Origin: Holdemanella porci
GTDB taxonomy: Bacteria; Bacillota_I; Bacilli_A; Erysipelotrichales; Erysipelotrichaceae
NCBI RefSeq assembly: GCF_019052655.1
Contig: NZ_JAHQVB010000018.1
Location: 1 to 33,169, forward strand
Direction of reading: 5' to 3'
Length of the DNA: 33,169 bases
Below the pieces are notes generated by a model. The model did not search any database, was not told the DNA's origin, and worked only from the letters and a program-made list of their open reading frames with translations. Positions 7,845 to 14,907 of the stretch are shown piece by piece (position 1 is the first letter of the stretch; each line of letters opens with the position of its first letter). The position numbers were made by a program, and so were the translations under genes.

Positions 7845-8369
7845 TTGAAAGTTATAAAATTGCTCGACGACAAGTTAGAGGAAATTCTACTTATTGTATT
7901 GCTTGTGGCAATGGCATGCATTATGGGAATTCAGGTGTTCTGTCGCTATGTACTGAATTTTTCTTTAAGCTGGTCTGAAGAACTCACAAGATACATGTTT
8001 ATCTGGTCTTGTTTTATCAGTATTAGCTACTGCATTAAACGATGGATTTCCATTAAGGTTGATCAAGTTATCAATATGTTTCCTAAAAAAGCTTATGTAT
8101 TTGCACAATTATTGTTAAATATATTGTTATTTGTACTCTTCTTTTATTTGAGTATTCATGGATACAAATTTTTGATGTTATCAATTGCCTCAAAACAGAC
8201 AAGCCCTGCTTTACAACTTCCAATGCCATACGTTCAATGTGCGCCATTTGTTGGATTTGTTTTGGCCACAATACGTTCTTTTCAACAAATTATATGTGAA
8301 GTAGAGAATGTGAAACGTATGTTGAATAATGAGAAAATTATTGATCAAGATCCAAGGGAGGGAAGATAA
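7845..8369 (+). CDS. dctQ: TRAP transporter small membrane subunit DctQ
   Basis: This 174-residue protein has four hydrophobic segments (about 13-33, 48-66, 84-104 and 128-146), the architecture of the DctQ subunit of tripartite ATP-independent periplasmic transporters. The family feature F-x-R-Y-V-x-x-x-S-x-x-W-x-E-E (FCRYVLNFSLSWSEE) is present near residue 40. DctQ forms the membrane complex with DctM. Translation begins with TTG at 7845, supported by AAGGATGTGA just upstream. Its stop codon overlaps the dctM start (TAATG), so the two are translationally coupled. Confidence 0.9.
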   Translation: MKVIKLLDDKLEEILLIVLLVAMACIMGIQVFCRYVLNFSLSWSEELTRYMFIWSCFISISYCIKRWISIKVDQVINMFPKKAYVFAQLLLNILLFVLFFYLSIHGYKFLMLSIASKQTSPALQLPMPYVQCAPFVGFVLATIRSFQQIICEVENVKRMLNNEKIIDQDPREGR

Positions 8370-9661
8370 TGTTAGCTATTGCCGTATTTATATTATTTGT
8401 TGTGCTTTTATTATTGTCCGTTCCTATATCATCTACTCTTAGTATTGTTTCTTTGGCCCCATCTATATTAGATCCTAACTTTACTATTTCACCAGAATAC
8501 ATTATTCGTGCTATGTTTGGAGGAATTGATTCCTTTCCGCTATTAGCCGTTCCTATGTTTGTGCTTTCTGGTATCTTGATGGCAAAAGGTGGCGTAAGTA
8601 AAAAATTATTTGATGTGTTTTCTTTCTTTATTGGAAAAAGAACTTCCGGAATGCCATGTGCTGCGATTATCACATGTCTATTCTATGGTGCTATTTCAGG
8701 AAGTGCTCCTGCAACAGTTGCAGCTGTAGGTAGTATGACGATTCCTTTGCTTGTAAAACTTGGTTATGATAAGACGTTTGTCACAGCCATTGTTGCGGTT
8801 GCAGGAGGCCTTGGCGTCATCATTCCACCAAGCATTCCATTTATCTTATATGGTATGGCAAGTGGTACGAGTGTAGGAAGAATGTTTATGGCCGGTATTG
8901 TTCCAGGCTTATTGATTGCTGCATTATTAATGATTTATGCCTTCTACTATTGTAAAAAGCATGGAGAAGATAAAGATAAAATCGATGCAGAAGTAAATGC
9001 TCTTCATGATAAAGGATTTAAGAAAGTGTTCTTTGATAGCTTTTGGGCACTACTTACACCTGTCATCATTTTAGGATGTATCTATTCGGGTGTGGCAAGT
9101 CCGACAGAAGCGGCCGTTATATCAGTTTTCTATGCTTTATTTCTTTCGTTATTTATCTATAAATCTTTGCATGTAAAAGATTTATATGATGTATTTGTAG
9201 AATCTATCAAAACATTTGCACCAATCTTATTTATTCTTGCCTCGGCCGTTGCATTTTCAAGAATTATTACACTACTTCAAATTCCGGATACAGCGGCAAA
9301 CTTTATCTTGAATACAATTCATGAAAAAGTAGCTGTATTGATTGTAATCAATATCTTGTTGTTGATTGTAGGTATGGTAATGGATACAAGCCCCGCTATC
9401 TTGATTTTGACACCAATCCTACTTCCAATTGCTCAAAGTGTTGGTGTAGATTCGGTACACTTTGGAATCATTATGGTTGTGAACTTAGCCATTGGCTTTG
9501 TGACACCACCAATTGGAATCAATTTATTTGTAGCTAGTTCTCTAGTGGATATTCCAGTAATGAATATTGCGAAAAAAGCATTGCCATTGATTGGTTTCTT
9601 CTTTATCGCTTTGTTATTGATTACATTTATTCCACAAATTTCACTGGCATTAGTCGCATAG
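8369..9661 (+). CDS. dctM: TRAP transporter large permease DctM
   Basis: This 430-residue, strongly hydrophobic protein matches the DctM permease of TRAP transporters in length. Conserved segments include SGSAPATVAAVGS, the IPPSIPF stretch and ASPTEAAV, which shape the two substrate/sodium clamshell halves. DctM couples uptake to an ion gradient and receives its ligand from DctP. It starts within the dctQ stop codon, after GGGAGG, and ends 9 bp before dctP. Within this operon the cargo is most likely quinate or shikimate, both carboxylates as TRAP substrates usually are. Confidence 0.93.
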   Translation: MLAIAVFILFVVLLLLSVPISSTLSIVSLAPSILDPNFTISPEYIIRAMFGGIDSFPLLAVPMFVLSGILMAKGGVSKKLFDVFSFFIGKRTSGMPCAAIITCLFYGAISGSAPATVAAVGSMTIPLLVKLGYDKTFVTAIVAVAGGLGVIIPPSIPFILYGMASGTSVGRMFMAGIVPGLLIAALLMIYAFYYCKKHGEDKDKIDAEVNALHDKGFKKVFFDSFWALLTPVIILGCIYSGVASPTEAAVISVFYALFLSLFIYKSLHVKDLYDVFVESIKTFAPILFILASAVAFSRIITLLQIPDTAANFILNTIHEKVAVLIVINILLLIVGMVMDTSPAILILTPILLPIAQSVGVDSVHFGIIMVVNLAIGFVTPPIGINLFVASSLVDIPVMNIAKKALPLIGFFFIALLLITFIPQISLALVA

Positions 9662-9670
9662 GAGGTACGT

Positions 9671-10690
9671 ATGAAAAAAATAGTATCAATTTTAATTTCT
9701 ATGATAACTGCCTTTTCATTAACGGCTTGTGTTGCTAAAGAAGATGATCCTGCAAAGGCAAGTCAATCTTTTCCTTGGATCATTGCCAATGATTCACCAG
9801 CCGATACAGTAACGGGTATTTTCACAAATAAGTTTGTTGAAGAAGTAGAGCGATTATCGAATGGACAAATTCAAATCAAAGCTTATCACAACGGCACTGT
9901 TGGTGGGGATAGAGAGCTTGTAGAAAGCTGTATAAATGGAGATATCCCATTTGTAGTACAAAATACGGCTCCTCAAGCTAACTTTATCGCAAAATTAGCG
10001 ATTTTCGATTTACCTATGGCTTATACGAATATTGAAGATTTAAGAAGTACTTTAGATGATGAAGAGTTTATGAAATTAATCAATAAAGTATATTCTGAAC
10101 ATAGTGTAAGATTGCTTGCGATGAGTGATCAAAACTTCCGTGTCATGACGACAAATAAAAAGATTGAGTCTATAGAAGATTTTAAAGGGCAAAAGATTCG
10201 TACAATGGAAAACAAGTATCACTTAGCCTTCTGGCAGGAAATTGGAGCGAATCCTACGCCAATGGCCTTTAGTGAAGTGTACATTGGTTTGCAGCAAGGA
10301 ACGATTGATGCGCAAGAAAATCCATATGAAGTCATTGTATCTGGAAAAATCTATGAGCAACAGGATTATGTTGTGAAGACCAATCATTTACCACATTTAC
10401 TTTCTATGATCGTTAATGAAGATTTTTATAATCATTTGTCAGATAAGGACAAAAAGATTGTAGATCAAGCAGCCCAAAATGCACGTGATTATTCGCGTGA
10501 ACAATGTGATAAACGTGTATCGAATCGTTTAAATATCATTAAAGAGAGTGGTACACTAGAAATCAATTTATCACAAGAAGTTTTAAATGAAATGAGAAAC
10601 CGTTCAAGTTCAATTTATGAAGATATCAGACAACAAGTCGGTGATGCGTTGTTTGATGCATATACAAAAAATATGAATAAAGGAGAATAA
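9671..10690 (+). CDS. dctP: TRAP solute-binding lipoprotein DctP
   Basis: This 339-residue extracytoplasmic binding protein has a lipoprotein signal (hydrophobic 3-17, lipobox LTAC, acylated C20), as expected for tethering in a Gram-positive envelope. The segment from RTMENKYH (about 176) through GTIDAQENP (about 217) carries the family's conserved Arg, which forms a salt bridge to the ligand carboxylate, and the following ligand-contact region. It therefore binds a carboxylate ligand and delivers it to DctQM. Aromatic or polyol selectivity cannot be read from sequence alone. The ribosome site is AGGAGGT. Its 3' end supplies the AAAGGAG ribosome site for aroD, 3 bp downstream. Confidence 0.92.
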   Translation: MKKIVSILISMITAFSLTACVAKEDDPAKASQSFPWIIANDSPADTVTGIFTNKFVEEVERLSNGQIQIKAYHNGTVGGDRELVESCINGDIPFVVQNTAPQANFIAKLAIFDLPMAYTNIEDLRSTLDDEEFMKLINKVYSEHSVRLLAMSDQNFRVMTTNKKIESIEDFKGQKIRTMENKYHLAFWQEIGANPTPMAFSEVYIGLQQGTIDAQENPYEVIVSGKIYEQQDYVVKTNHLPHLLSMIVNEDFYNHLSDKDKKIVDQAAQNARDYSREQCDKRVSNRLNIIKESGTLEINLSQEVLNEMRNRSSSIYEDIRQQVGDALFDAYTKNMNKGE

Positions 10691-10693
10691 AAA

Positions 10694-11455
10694 ATGAATA
10701 CGGTAACAATGAAAAATGTTGAATTTGGTGCAGGTGTACCAAAGATTTGTGTTCCTATTTGTGGAAAGAGTAAAGAAGATGTTTTAGAACAAGCTAAAAT
10801 TATTCTTGATACACCAGCTGATATTATTGAATGGCGTATGGATTGGTTTGATGGTGTTGAAGACACAAATGAAGTAGTTGAAATGGCAAAAGAATTGCGT
10901 GAAGCATTTAAAGAAACTCCAGTATTAGCTACTTTCCGTTCTAAAAAAGAAGGTGGAGAATTAGAAGTATCTACTGAATACTACGTAGAATTAAATTGTG
11001 CAGTTGCCAAAAGTGGATATGTAGATGCAGTGGATGTTGAATTATATACTGGGGATTCAGAAGTTGAAACGATTGTAACGACAGCGCATGAAAATGGAGT
11101 AAAAGTAATCATGTCGAACCATGACTTCTTTAAAACACCATCTAAAGAAGAAATCATTTCTCGTTTGTGTGCTATGCAAGAAAAGGGTGCAGACATTCCT
11201 AAGATTGCAGTTATGCCTCAATCTAAAAAGGATGTATTGACATTATTATCGGCTACAAATGAAATGGTAGAAGAACATGCCGATCGTCCAATCATCACAA
11301 TGTCTATGGCAGCAACTGGTGTAATTTCTCGTTTAGCTGGTGAAGTGTTTGGTTCTTGTTTAACTTTTGGTGCAGCTAAAAAGGCGAGTGCTCCAGGTCA
11401 AATGGGTGTAAATGATCTTAAGACAGTTCTTGAAACTTTACATAAAAGTCTATAA
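10694..11455 (+). CDS. aroD: 3-dehydroquinate dehydratase, type I
   Basis: This 253-residue class I dehydroquinase interconverts 3-dehydroquinate and 3-dehydroshikimate through a Schiff base. The active-site residues fall at the positions known from the Salmonella/E. coli enzymes: E46 and R48 (EWRMD), H143 (SNHDFF) and the Schiff-base K170 (PKIAVMP). The C-terminal substrate loops SRLAGEVFGS and SAPGQMG are also present. Being last in an operon with transporters, and away from other aro biosynthetic genes, it most likely links quinate (through dehydroquinate) to the dehydroshikimate pool rather than serving de novo synthesis, although it could do both. A terminator follows. Confidence 0.95.
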   Translation: MNTVTMKNVEFGAGVPKICVPICGKSKEDVLEQAKIILDTPADIIEWRMDWFDGVEDTNEVVEMAKELREAFKETPVLATFRSKKEGGELEVSTEYYVELNCAVAKSGYVDAVDVELYTGDSEVETIVTTAHENGVKVIMSNHDFFKTPSKEEIISRLCAMQEKGADIPKIAVMPQSKKDVLTLLSATNEMVEEHADRPIITMSMAATGVISRLAGEVFGSCLTFGAAKKASAPGQMGVNDLKTVLETLHKSL

Positions 11456-11460
11456 TTTTT

Positions 11461-11486
11461 AAAGGTGGGTCATTCCCATCTTTTTT
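11461..11486 (+). terminator. Terminator of the quinate/shikimate operon
   Basis: AAAGGTGGG (11461-11469), 5-nt loop, CCCATCTTT (11475-11483), continuing into a T-run. It ends the transcript after aroD. Confidence 0.8.
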
Positions 11487-11490
11487 ATTA

Positions 11491-11520
11491 TTGACAACAG
11501 ATATCAAAATGATATCATAT
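11491..11520 (+). promoter_or_regulatory. Promoter with palindromic operator for the SPFH-RHH pair
   Basis: A consensus TTGACA (11491-11496) is followed at about 16-18 bp by a -10 such as TATCAT or TCATAT. The spacer contains a perfect dyad, GATATCA-AAA-TGATATC (11500-11516). The position between -35 and -10 is typical for a repressor, and the small ribbon-helix-helix protein encoded at 12540 is an obvious autorepressor candidate. A TTG start at 11491 would fall in the -35 box and is rejected. Confidence 0.6.
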
Positions 11521-11541
11521 AGGTATCAGGAGGTGCTTATC

Positions 11542-12540
11542 GTGACAGAAAAAGTTTTAAGCAACAAAAAGAATGGCATGGCCATGATGATATTGTGGAT
11601 CGTTTTATATCTTGTAGCCTTGTTGGTGACAATACTTGGTGCAGCATTAGTTTGGCCATTCTTTATTATTGGTGTTGTATGGCTATGTATTGGTTGGATT
11701 CCATTTCTTGGTTTAAAAGTATTAAAGCCACAAGAAGCTTTAGTCTTAACTTTGTTTGGTAAATATGTAGGTACTTTAAAAGATGCTGGATTCTACTATG
11801 TTAATCCTTTTTGTCAGGCTGTGAATCCTGCCGCAAAGACAAAATTAAATCAGAGTGGCGATGTGGATGATGGTACGAAGAAAAGTATTTTCCAAGCTCA
11901 AAATAATGGAACGGTAGAAATGGCTTCTAAAAAAGTATCTTTGAAAATCATGACTTTAAACAACAACCGCCAAAAGATCAATGATTGTTTAGGAAATCCT
12001 GTTGAGATTGGAATTGCCGTTATGTGGCGTGTGACAGATACCGCAAAAGCTGTATTTAATGTAGATAACTATAAGGAATATCTTTCTTTACAATGTGATA
12101 GTGCATTAAGAAATATTGTGCGTATTTATCCTTATGATGTAGCTGAAAATGTAGATACAACAGGAGATGGTATTGCCGATGAAGGAAGTCTTAGAGGTTC
12201 TAGTGAAGTGGTTGCCTCTAGAATTCGTGATGAAATTCAAAGTAAAGTAAAAGATGCAGGCATTGAAATCATTGAGGCCAGAATCACATACTTAGCTTAT
12301 GCACCAGAAATTGCAGCGGTAATGTTACAAAGACAACAGGCAAGTGCTATCATTGATGCACGTAAGATGATTGTGGATGGAGCTGTTGGTATGGTTGAAA
12401 TGGCATTGGATCGTTTGAATGAAAATGGGGTTGTAGAATTGGATGAAGAAAGGAAAGCGGCTATGGTTTCTAACTTGTTAGTCGTACTTTGTGCAAACCA
12501 TGATGCGCAGCCAGTTGTCAATTCTGGTAGCTTATATTAA
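11542..12540 (+). CDS. SPFH/Band 7 (stomatin-like) membrane protein
   Basis: This 332-residue protein uses the GTG at 11542, which follows AGGAGGTG by six bases. Residues about 14-58 are hydrophobic, probably a membrane hairpin. The SPFH/Band 7 domain follows (from LKPQEALVLTLFGKYVGTL), with a helical tail containing QRQQASAIIDARKMIVDG. Such proteins form large membrane scaffolds and influence protease access or membrane fluidity. A specific role cannot be named here. The insertion TTGDGIADEG within the domain looks like a calcium-loop-style Asp/Gly stretch. The stop overlaps the start of the ribbon-helix-helix gene (TAATG), so the two are made together. Confidence 0.88.
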   Translation: MTEKVLSNKKNGMAMMILWIVLYLVALLVTILGAALVWPFFIIGVVWLCIGWIPFLGLKVLKPQEALVLTLFGKYVGTLKDAGFYYVNPFCQAVNPAAKTKLNQSGDVDDGTKKSIFQAQNNGTVEMASKKVSLKIMTLNNNRQKINDCLGNPVEIGIAVMWRVTDTAKAVFNVDNYKEYLSLQCDSALRNIVRIYPYDVAENVDTTGDGIADEGSLRGSSEVVASRIRDEIQSKVKDAGIEIIEARITYLAYAPEIAAVMLQRQQASAIIDARKMIVDGAVGMVEMALDRLNENGVVELDEERKAAMVSNLLVVLCANHDAQPVVNSGSLY

Positions 12541-12734
12541 TGGAAAAGAAACAGATTCCTTTGCGTCTTTCAAAAAAATTGTATGATCAAATTGCTTCAT
12601 GGGCAGAAGATGATTTTCGCAGTGTCAATGGACAAATTGAATATTTGTTGACAGAGTGCGTGAAACAAAGAAAAAAGAATGGCAAATACGTCAGTGATAC
12701 GATGGATGAGCCTATTGAATTGGATATTAAGTAA
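12540..12734 (+). CDS. Arc-type ribbon-helix-helix protein, 64 aa
   Basis: This 64-residue protein has a pattern typical of Arc/MetJ ribbon-helix-helix DNA-binding proteins: a short beta strand (QIPLRLSKKLYDQI) followed by two helices with a turn at SVNGQI. The C-terminal tail (residues 45-64) is charged and probably flexible. It is translationally coupled to the SPFH gene. The palindrome in their shared promoter (11500-11516) makes autoregulation plausible. Alternatively it could be an antitoxin-like protein, but its partner here does not resemble a toxin. Confidence 0.8.
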   Translation: MEKKQIPLRLSKKLYDQIASWAEDDFRSVNGQIEYLLTECVKQRKKNGKYVSDTMDEPIELDIK

Positions 12735-12761
12735 GAGAGTGTAGAAATACATTCTCTTTTT
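12733..12761 (+). terminator. Terminator after the RHH gene
   Basis: AAGAGAGTGTA-GAAA-TACATTCTCTT followed by TTT. An 11-bp stem with one G-U pair, overlapping the stop codon. Confidence 0.85.
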
Positions 12762-12786
12762 AATATGAAAAAGTTTATAAACTAAG

Positions 12787-12846
12787 ATAGTTTTTAAGGT
12801 ATACCATGAAAAACTATTTAAAACACATAACAATTTTTGGTATACT
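12787..12846 (+). promoter_or_regulatory. Promoter region of the DUF4143 ATPase with inverted and direct repeats
   Basis: Perfect 9-bp inverted repeat ATAGTTTTT / AAAAACTAT (12787-12795, 12809-12817), with GGTATACC in the loop. GGTATAC recurs at 12839-12845, where TATACT (12841-12846) is the likely -10; the copies are about 41 bp (four helical turns) apart. A weak -35 (TTAAAA) precedes it. These look like operator elements. No regulator is assigned. Confidence 0.4.
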
Positions 12847-12867
12847 TGTAATAAAGAAGGTGATGTT

Positions 12868-14064
12868 GTGATTATTAATAGACCAAATTATATAGAAGCT
12901 ATAACTCCATTTATTGAACAACCCTTAGTGAAAATCTTATCTGGTATAAGGCGTTGTGGAAAATCAACAATCTTTGAGATGTTGAAAGAAGAATTGATTT
13001 TGCGAGGTGTTGAAGAGAAATGTATTATCAGTAAAAGATATACAGATATGGATATAGCGCAAAATATTACGGCTAAACAAATGTATGATGAACTTGTTTG
13101 TGCAACAAAGGATAATGCATATTCATATTTGATTTTAGATGAGATTCAAGAAATATCGGGATGGGAAAAAGCGGTGAATTCTTTGTTAGAAAAAGGAAAT
13201 TTCGATATTTATGTTACTGGATCAAATTCAAAATTAATGTCGAGTGAAATCTCAACTTATCTAACCGGAAGATATGTACAAATACCTGTATATACGTTGT
13301 CGTTTAGTGAGTACTTAAAATTTAAATCTAAGAGTCAATTATCAAAAAGAGAGTTGCTAAATAAGTATATACGATTTGGCGGTTTTCCTGTTGTCGCATT
13401 AAATGAGTATGAATCAAATACGGCATATCAAATTGTGAATGGTATATATTATACCGTTGTTTCTAGAGATATCGTAAATCGTCATCGCATTCATAAACAA
13501 GAATTGTTTGATCGTGTTGTAAAATATGTGGTAGAAAATACAGGCAAGACATTCTCGGCAAATTCAATTTCTAAATTTTTAAAGAGTGAGAATCGACAAC
13601 TTTCAAATGAAAGTATATATAATTATTTAAGATGTTTAGAACAAGCTTTTATTATTTATCCTTGTAGGCGATATGATTTACAGGGTAAAAACATTTTGAA
13701 AACACAAGAAAAATATTATTTGGCCGATGTTTCATTGAAATATGCCTTGTTTGGATATAATCGAAATATGTTAGATGCTGTAATGGAAAATATTGTATAT
13801 TTAGAACTAAAAAGACGTGGCTATGATGTATACGTTGGAAAATTAGGATCTAAGGAAATCGATTTTGTCGGTATTTTAAGAGATGAAAAAATCTATGTAC
13901 AAGTCTGTGTTCAATTACCTGAAAATTCAGATCGTGAAACTGCGAATTTGAAGGATATCCCAGATAATTATCCTAAGTATGTTGTAACATTGAATGATTT
14001 AGACGTTGGAAACGATGAGGGAATTAAAATCGTACATCTGCAAGATTTCTTATTGCAAGATTGA
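12868..14064 (+). CDS. AAA ATPase with DUF4143 domain
   Basis: This 398-residue protein begins with GTG at 12868 after AGAAGGTGAT. The N-terminal AAA_14-type ATPase has Walker A GIRRCGKST (26-34), Walker B LILDEIQ (about 89-95) and the sensor-like TGSNSKLMSSEISTYLTGRY segment. The C-terminal DUF4143 part contains YYLADVSLKYALFG and ends in a PD-(D/E)xK-like fold (VYVGKLGSKEIDFVG...VQVCVQL), with E and D/Q residues in the usual spacing. Such proteins are widespread in anaerobes and usually solitary, often in multiple copies. Their cellular role is not established. It has its own promoter and stands apart from neighbouring genes. Confidence 0.88.
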   Translation: MIINRPNYIEAITPFIEQPLVKILSGIRRCGKSTIFEMLKEELILRGVEEKCIISKRYTDMDIAQNITAKQMYDELVCATKDNAYSYLILDEIQEISGWEKAVNSLLEKGNFDIYVTGSNSKLMSSEISTYLTGRYVQIPVYTLSFSEYLKFKSKSQLSKRELLNKYIRFGGFPVVALNEYESNTAYQIVNGIYYTVVSRDIVNRHRIHKQELFDRVVKYVVENTGKTFSANSISKFLKSENRQLSNESIYNYLRCLEQAFIIYPCRRYDLQGKNILKTQEKYYLADVSLKYALFGYNRNMLDAVMENIVYLELKRRGYDVYVGKLGSKEIDFVGILRDEKIYVQVCVQLPENSDRETANLKDIPDNYPKYVVTLNDLDVGNDEGIKIVHLQDFLLQD

Positions 14065-14153
14065 TGGATATAATAGTCATTTTGATCGAGTTGTATATTG
14101 TAATGTATATATAAAAAACATAAAATACTCTAAAAATAGGAGGTAAATAATTT

Positions 14154-14825
14154 ATGTATACAAACAATTATTCAAATTCAGTAAGTACAAATTCATTATA
14201 TAAAGTATACAGTTGGATGATGGTAGGCCTTGGAATTACGGCAATCACTTCGGCCTTGTTGTATGCTTCTGGCATATTCATGCTTATTATTCAGATTCCA
14301 ATGATTTCATTATTGTTGTTCATCGTACAAATTTCGTTAACGATTTCAATGGGACGTCAATTATCACGTAATACACCCGCTTCTAAGATGAAGACGATGT
14401 TTATTGTGTATTCACTTACAATGGGAATCAATATGACATCATTGGCTTATGTATATAGTGCTGGACAGATTGCAGCAGCCTTTGGCATTAGCGCTATCTA
14501 CTTTGCATGTTTAGCTATTATTGGAAAGACGACTAAAATGGATCTTAGTAAAGTGGGAAACATTTGTTTGATTGGTTTGATTGCGATGATTTTTAGTCAA
14601 TTTTTCTTCATGCTATTTAGAGTTAGCATGGATGTACGCTTATGGAGCGTGATTGGCCTATTATTATTTACCGGACTTACAGCTTGGGATATACAAAAAA
14701 TGAATTATATGTTGAATGGGTATGAAGATGAAAAGATATCGATTTATATGGCGTTACAGCTTTATTTAGATTTCTTGAATATCTTCTTATACATTTTACG
14801 ATTATTAGGACGTAGAGATGATTGA
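14154..14825 (+). CDS. Bax inhibitor-1/YccA-family membrane protein
   Basis: This 223-residue protein has about seven membrane segments with a short polar N-terminus (MYTNNYSNSVSTNSLYKVYSWM), the typical Bax inhibitor-1/YccA/TMBIM layout. The C-terminal helix includes the conserved Asp-containing AWDIQKM motif and ends in LYLDFLNIFLYILRLLG. Bacterial relatives such as B. subtilis YetJ act as pH-dependent calcium leak channels; that function is only inferred here. AGGAGG precedes the start by about ten bases. A TTGATC/GTATAT pair 17 bp apart in the 14070-14110 gap is a weak promoter candidate. A terminator overlaps its stop. Confidence 0.9.
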   Translation: MYTNNYSNSVSTNSLYKVYSWMMVGLGITAITSALLYASGIFMLIIQIPMISLLLFIVQISLTISMGRQLSRNTPASKMKTMFIVYSLTMGINMTSLAYVYSAGQIAAAFGISAIYFACLAIIGKTTKMDLSKVGNICLIGLIAMIFSQFFFMLFRVSMDVRLWSVIGLLLFTGLTAWDIQKMNYMLNGYEDEKISIYMALQLYLDFLNIFLYILRLLGRRDD

Positions 14826-14841
14826 TTCATCTCTATTTTTT
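14813..14841 (+). terminator. Terminator after the BI-1 family gene
   Basis: TAGAGATGA (14813-14821) and TCATCTCTA (14827-14835) form a perfect 9-bp stem with a 5-nt loop, then TTTTTT. The stop codon lies in the loop. Confidence 0.85.
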
Positions 14842-14842
14842 A

Positions 14843-14896
14843 TAGTTGACAATGTAAACTAATATTGTATACTTTAATAGTTCACTGAATGAACTA
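14843..14896 (+). promoter_or_regulatory. Promoter flanked by two MarR-type operators
   Basis: TTGACA (14846-14851), 16 bp and TATACT (14868-14873) form the promoter. Two 19-bp dyads share the outer form TAGTT-N9-AACTA: 14843-14861, covering the -35, and 14878-14896, in the early transcribed region. Their centres are 35 bp apart. The first resembles classical MarR-family operators. A MarR protein is the second gene of the transcript, so negative autoregulation of both genes is the likely mode. Confidence 0.75.
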
Positions 14897-14907
14897 AAGG
14901 AGTATGT

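Noticed and set aside
10694..11455. aroD as a purely biosynthetic shikimate-pathway gene
   Set aside because: No other aro biosynthetic genes accompany it, while transporters, a YdiB-like dehydrogenase and a divergent LysR do, favouring catabolism.
11491..11541. TTG-initiated N-terminal extension of the SPFH protein
   Set aside because: The TTG is the -35 box TTGACA and no ribosome site precedes it; GTG at 11542 follows AGGAGGTG.
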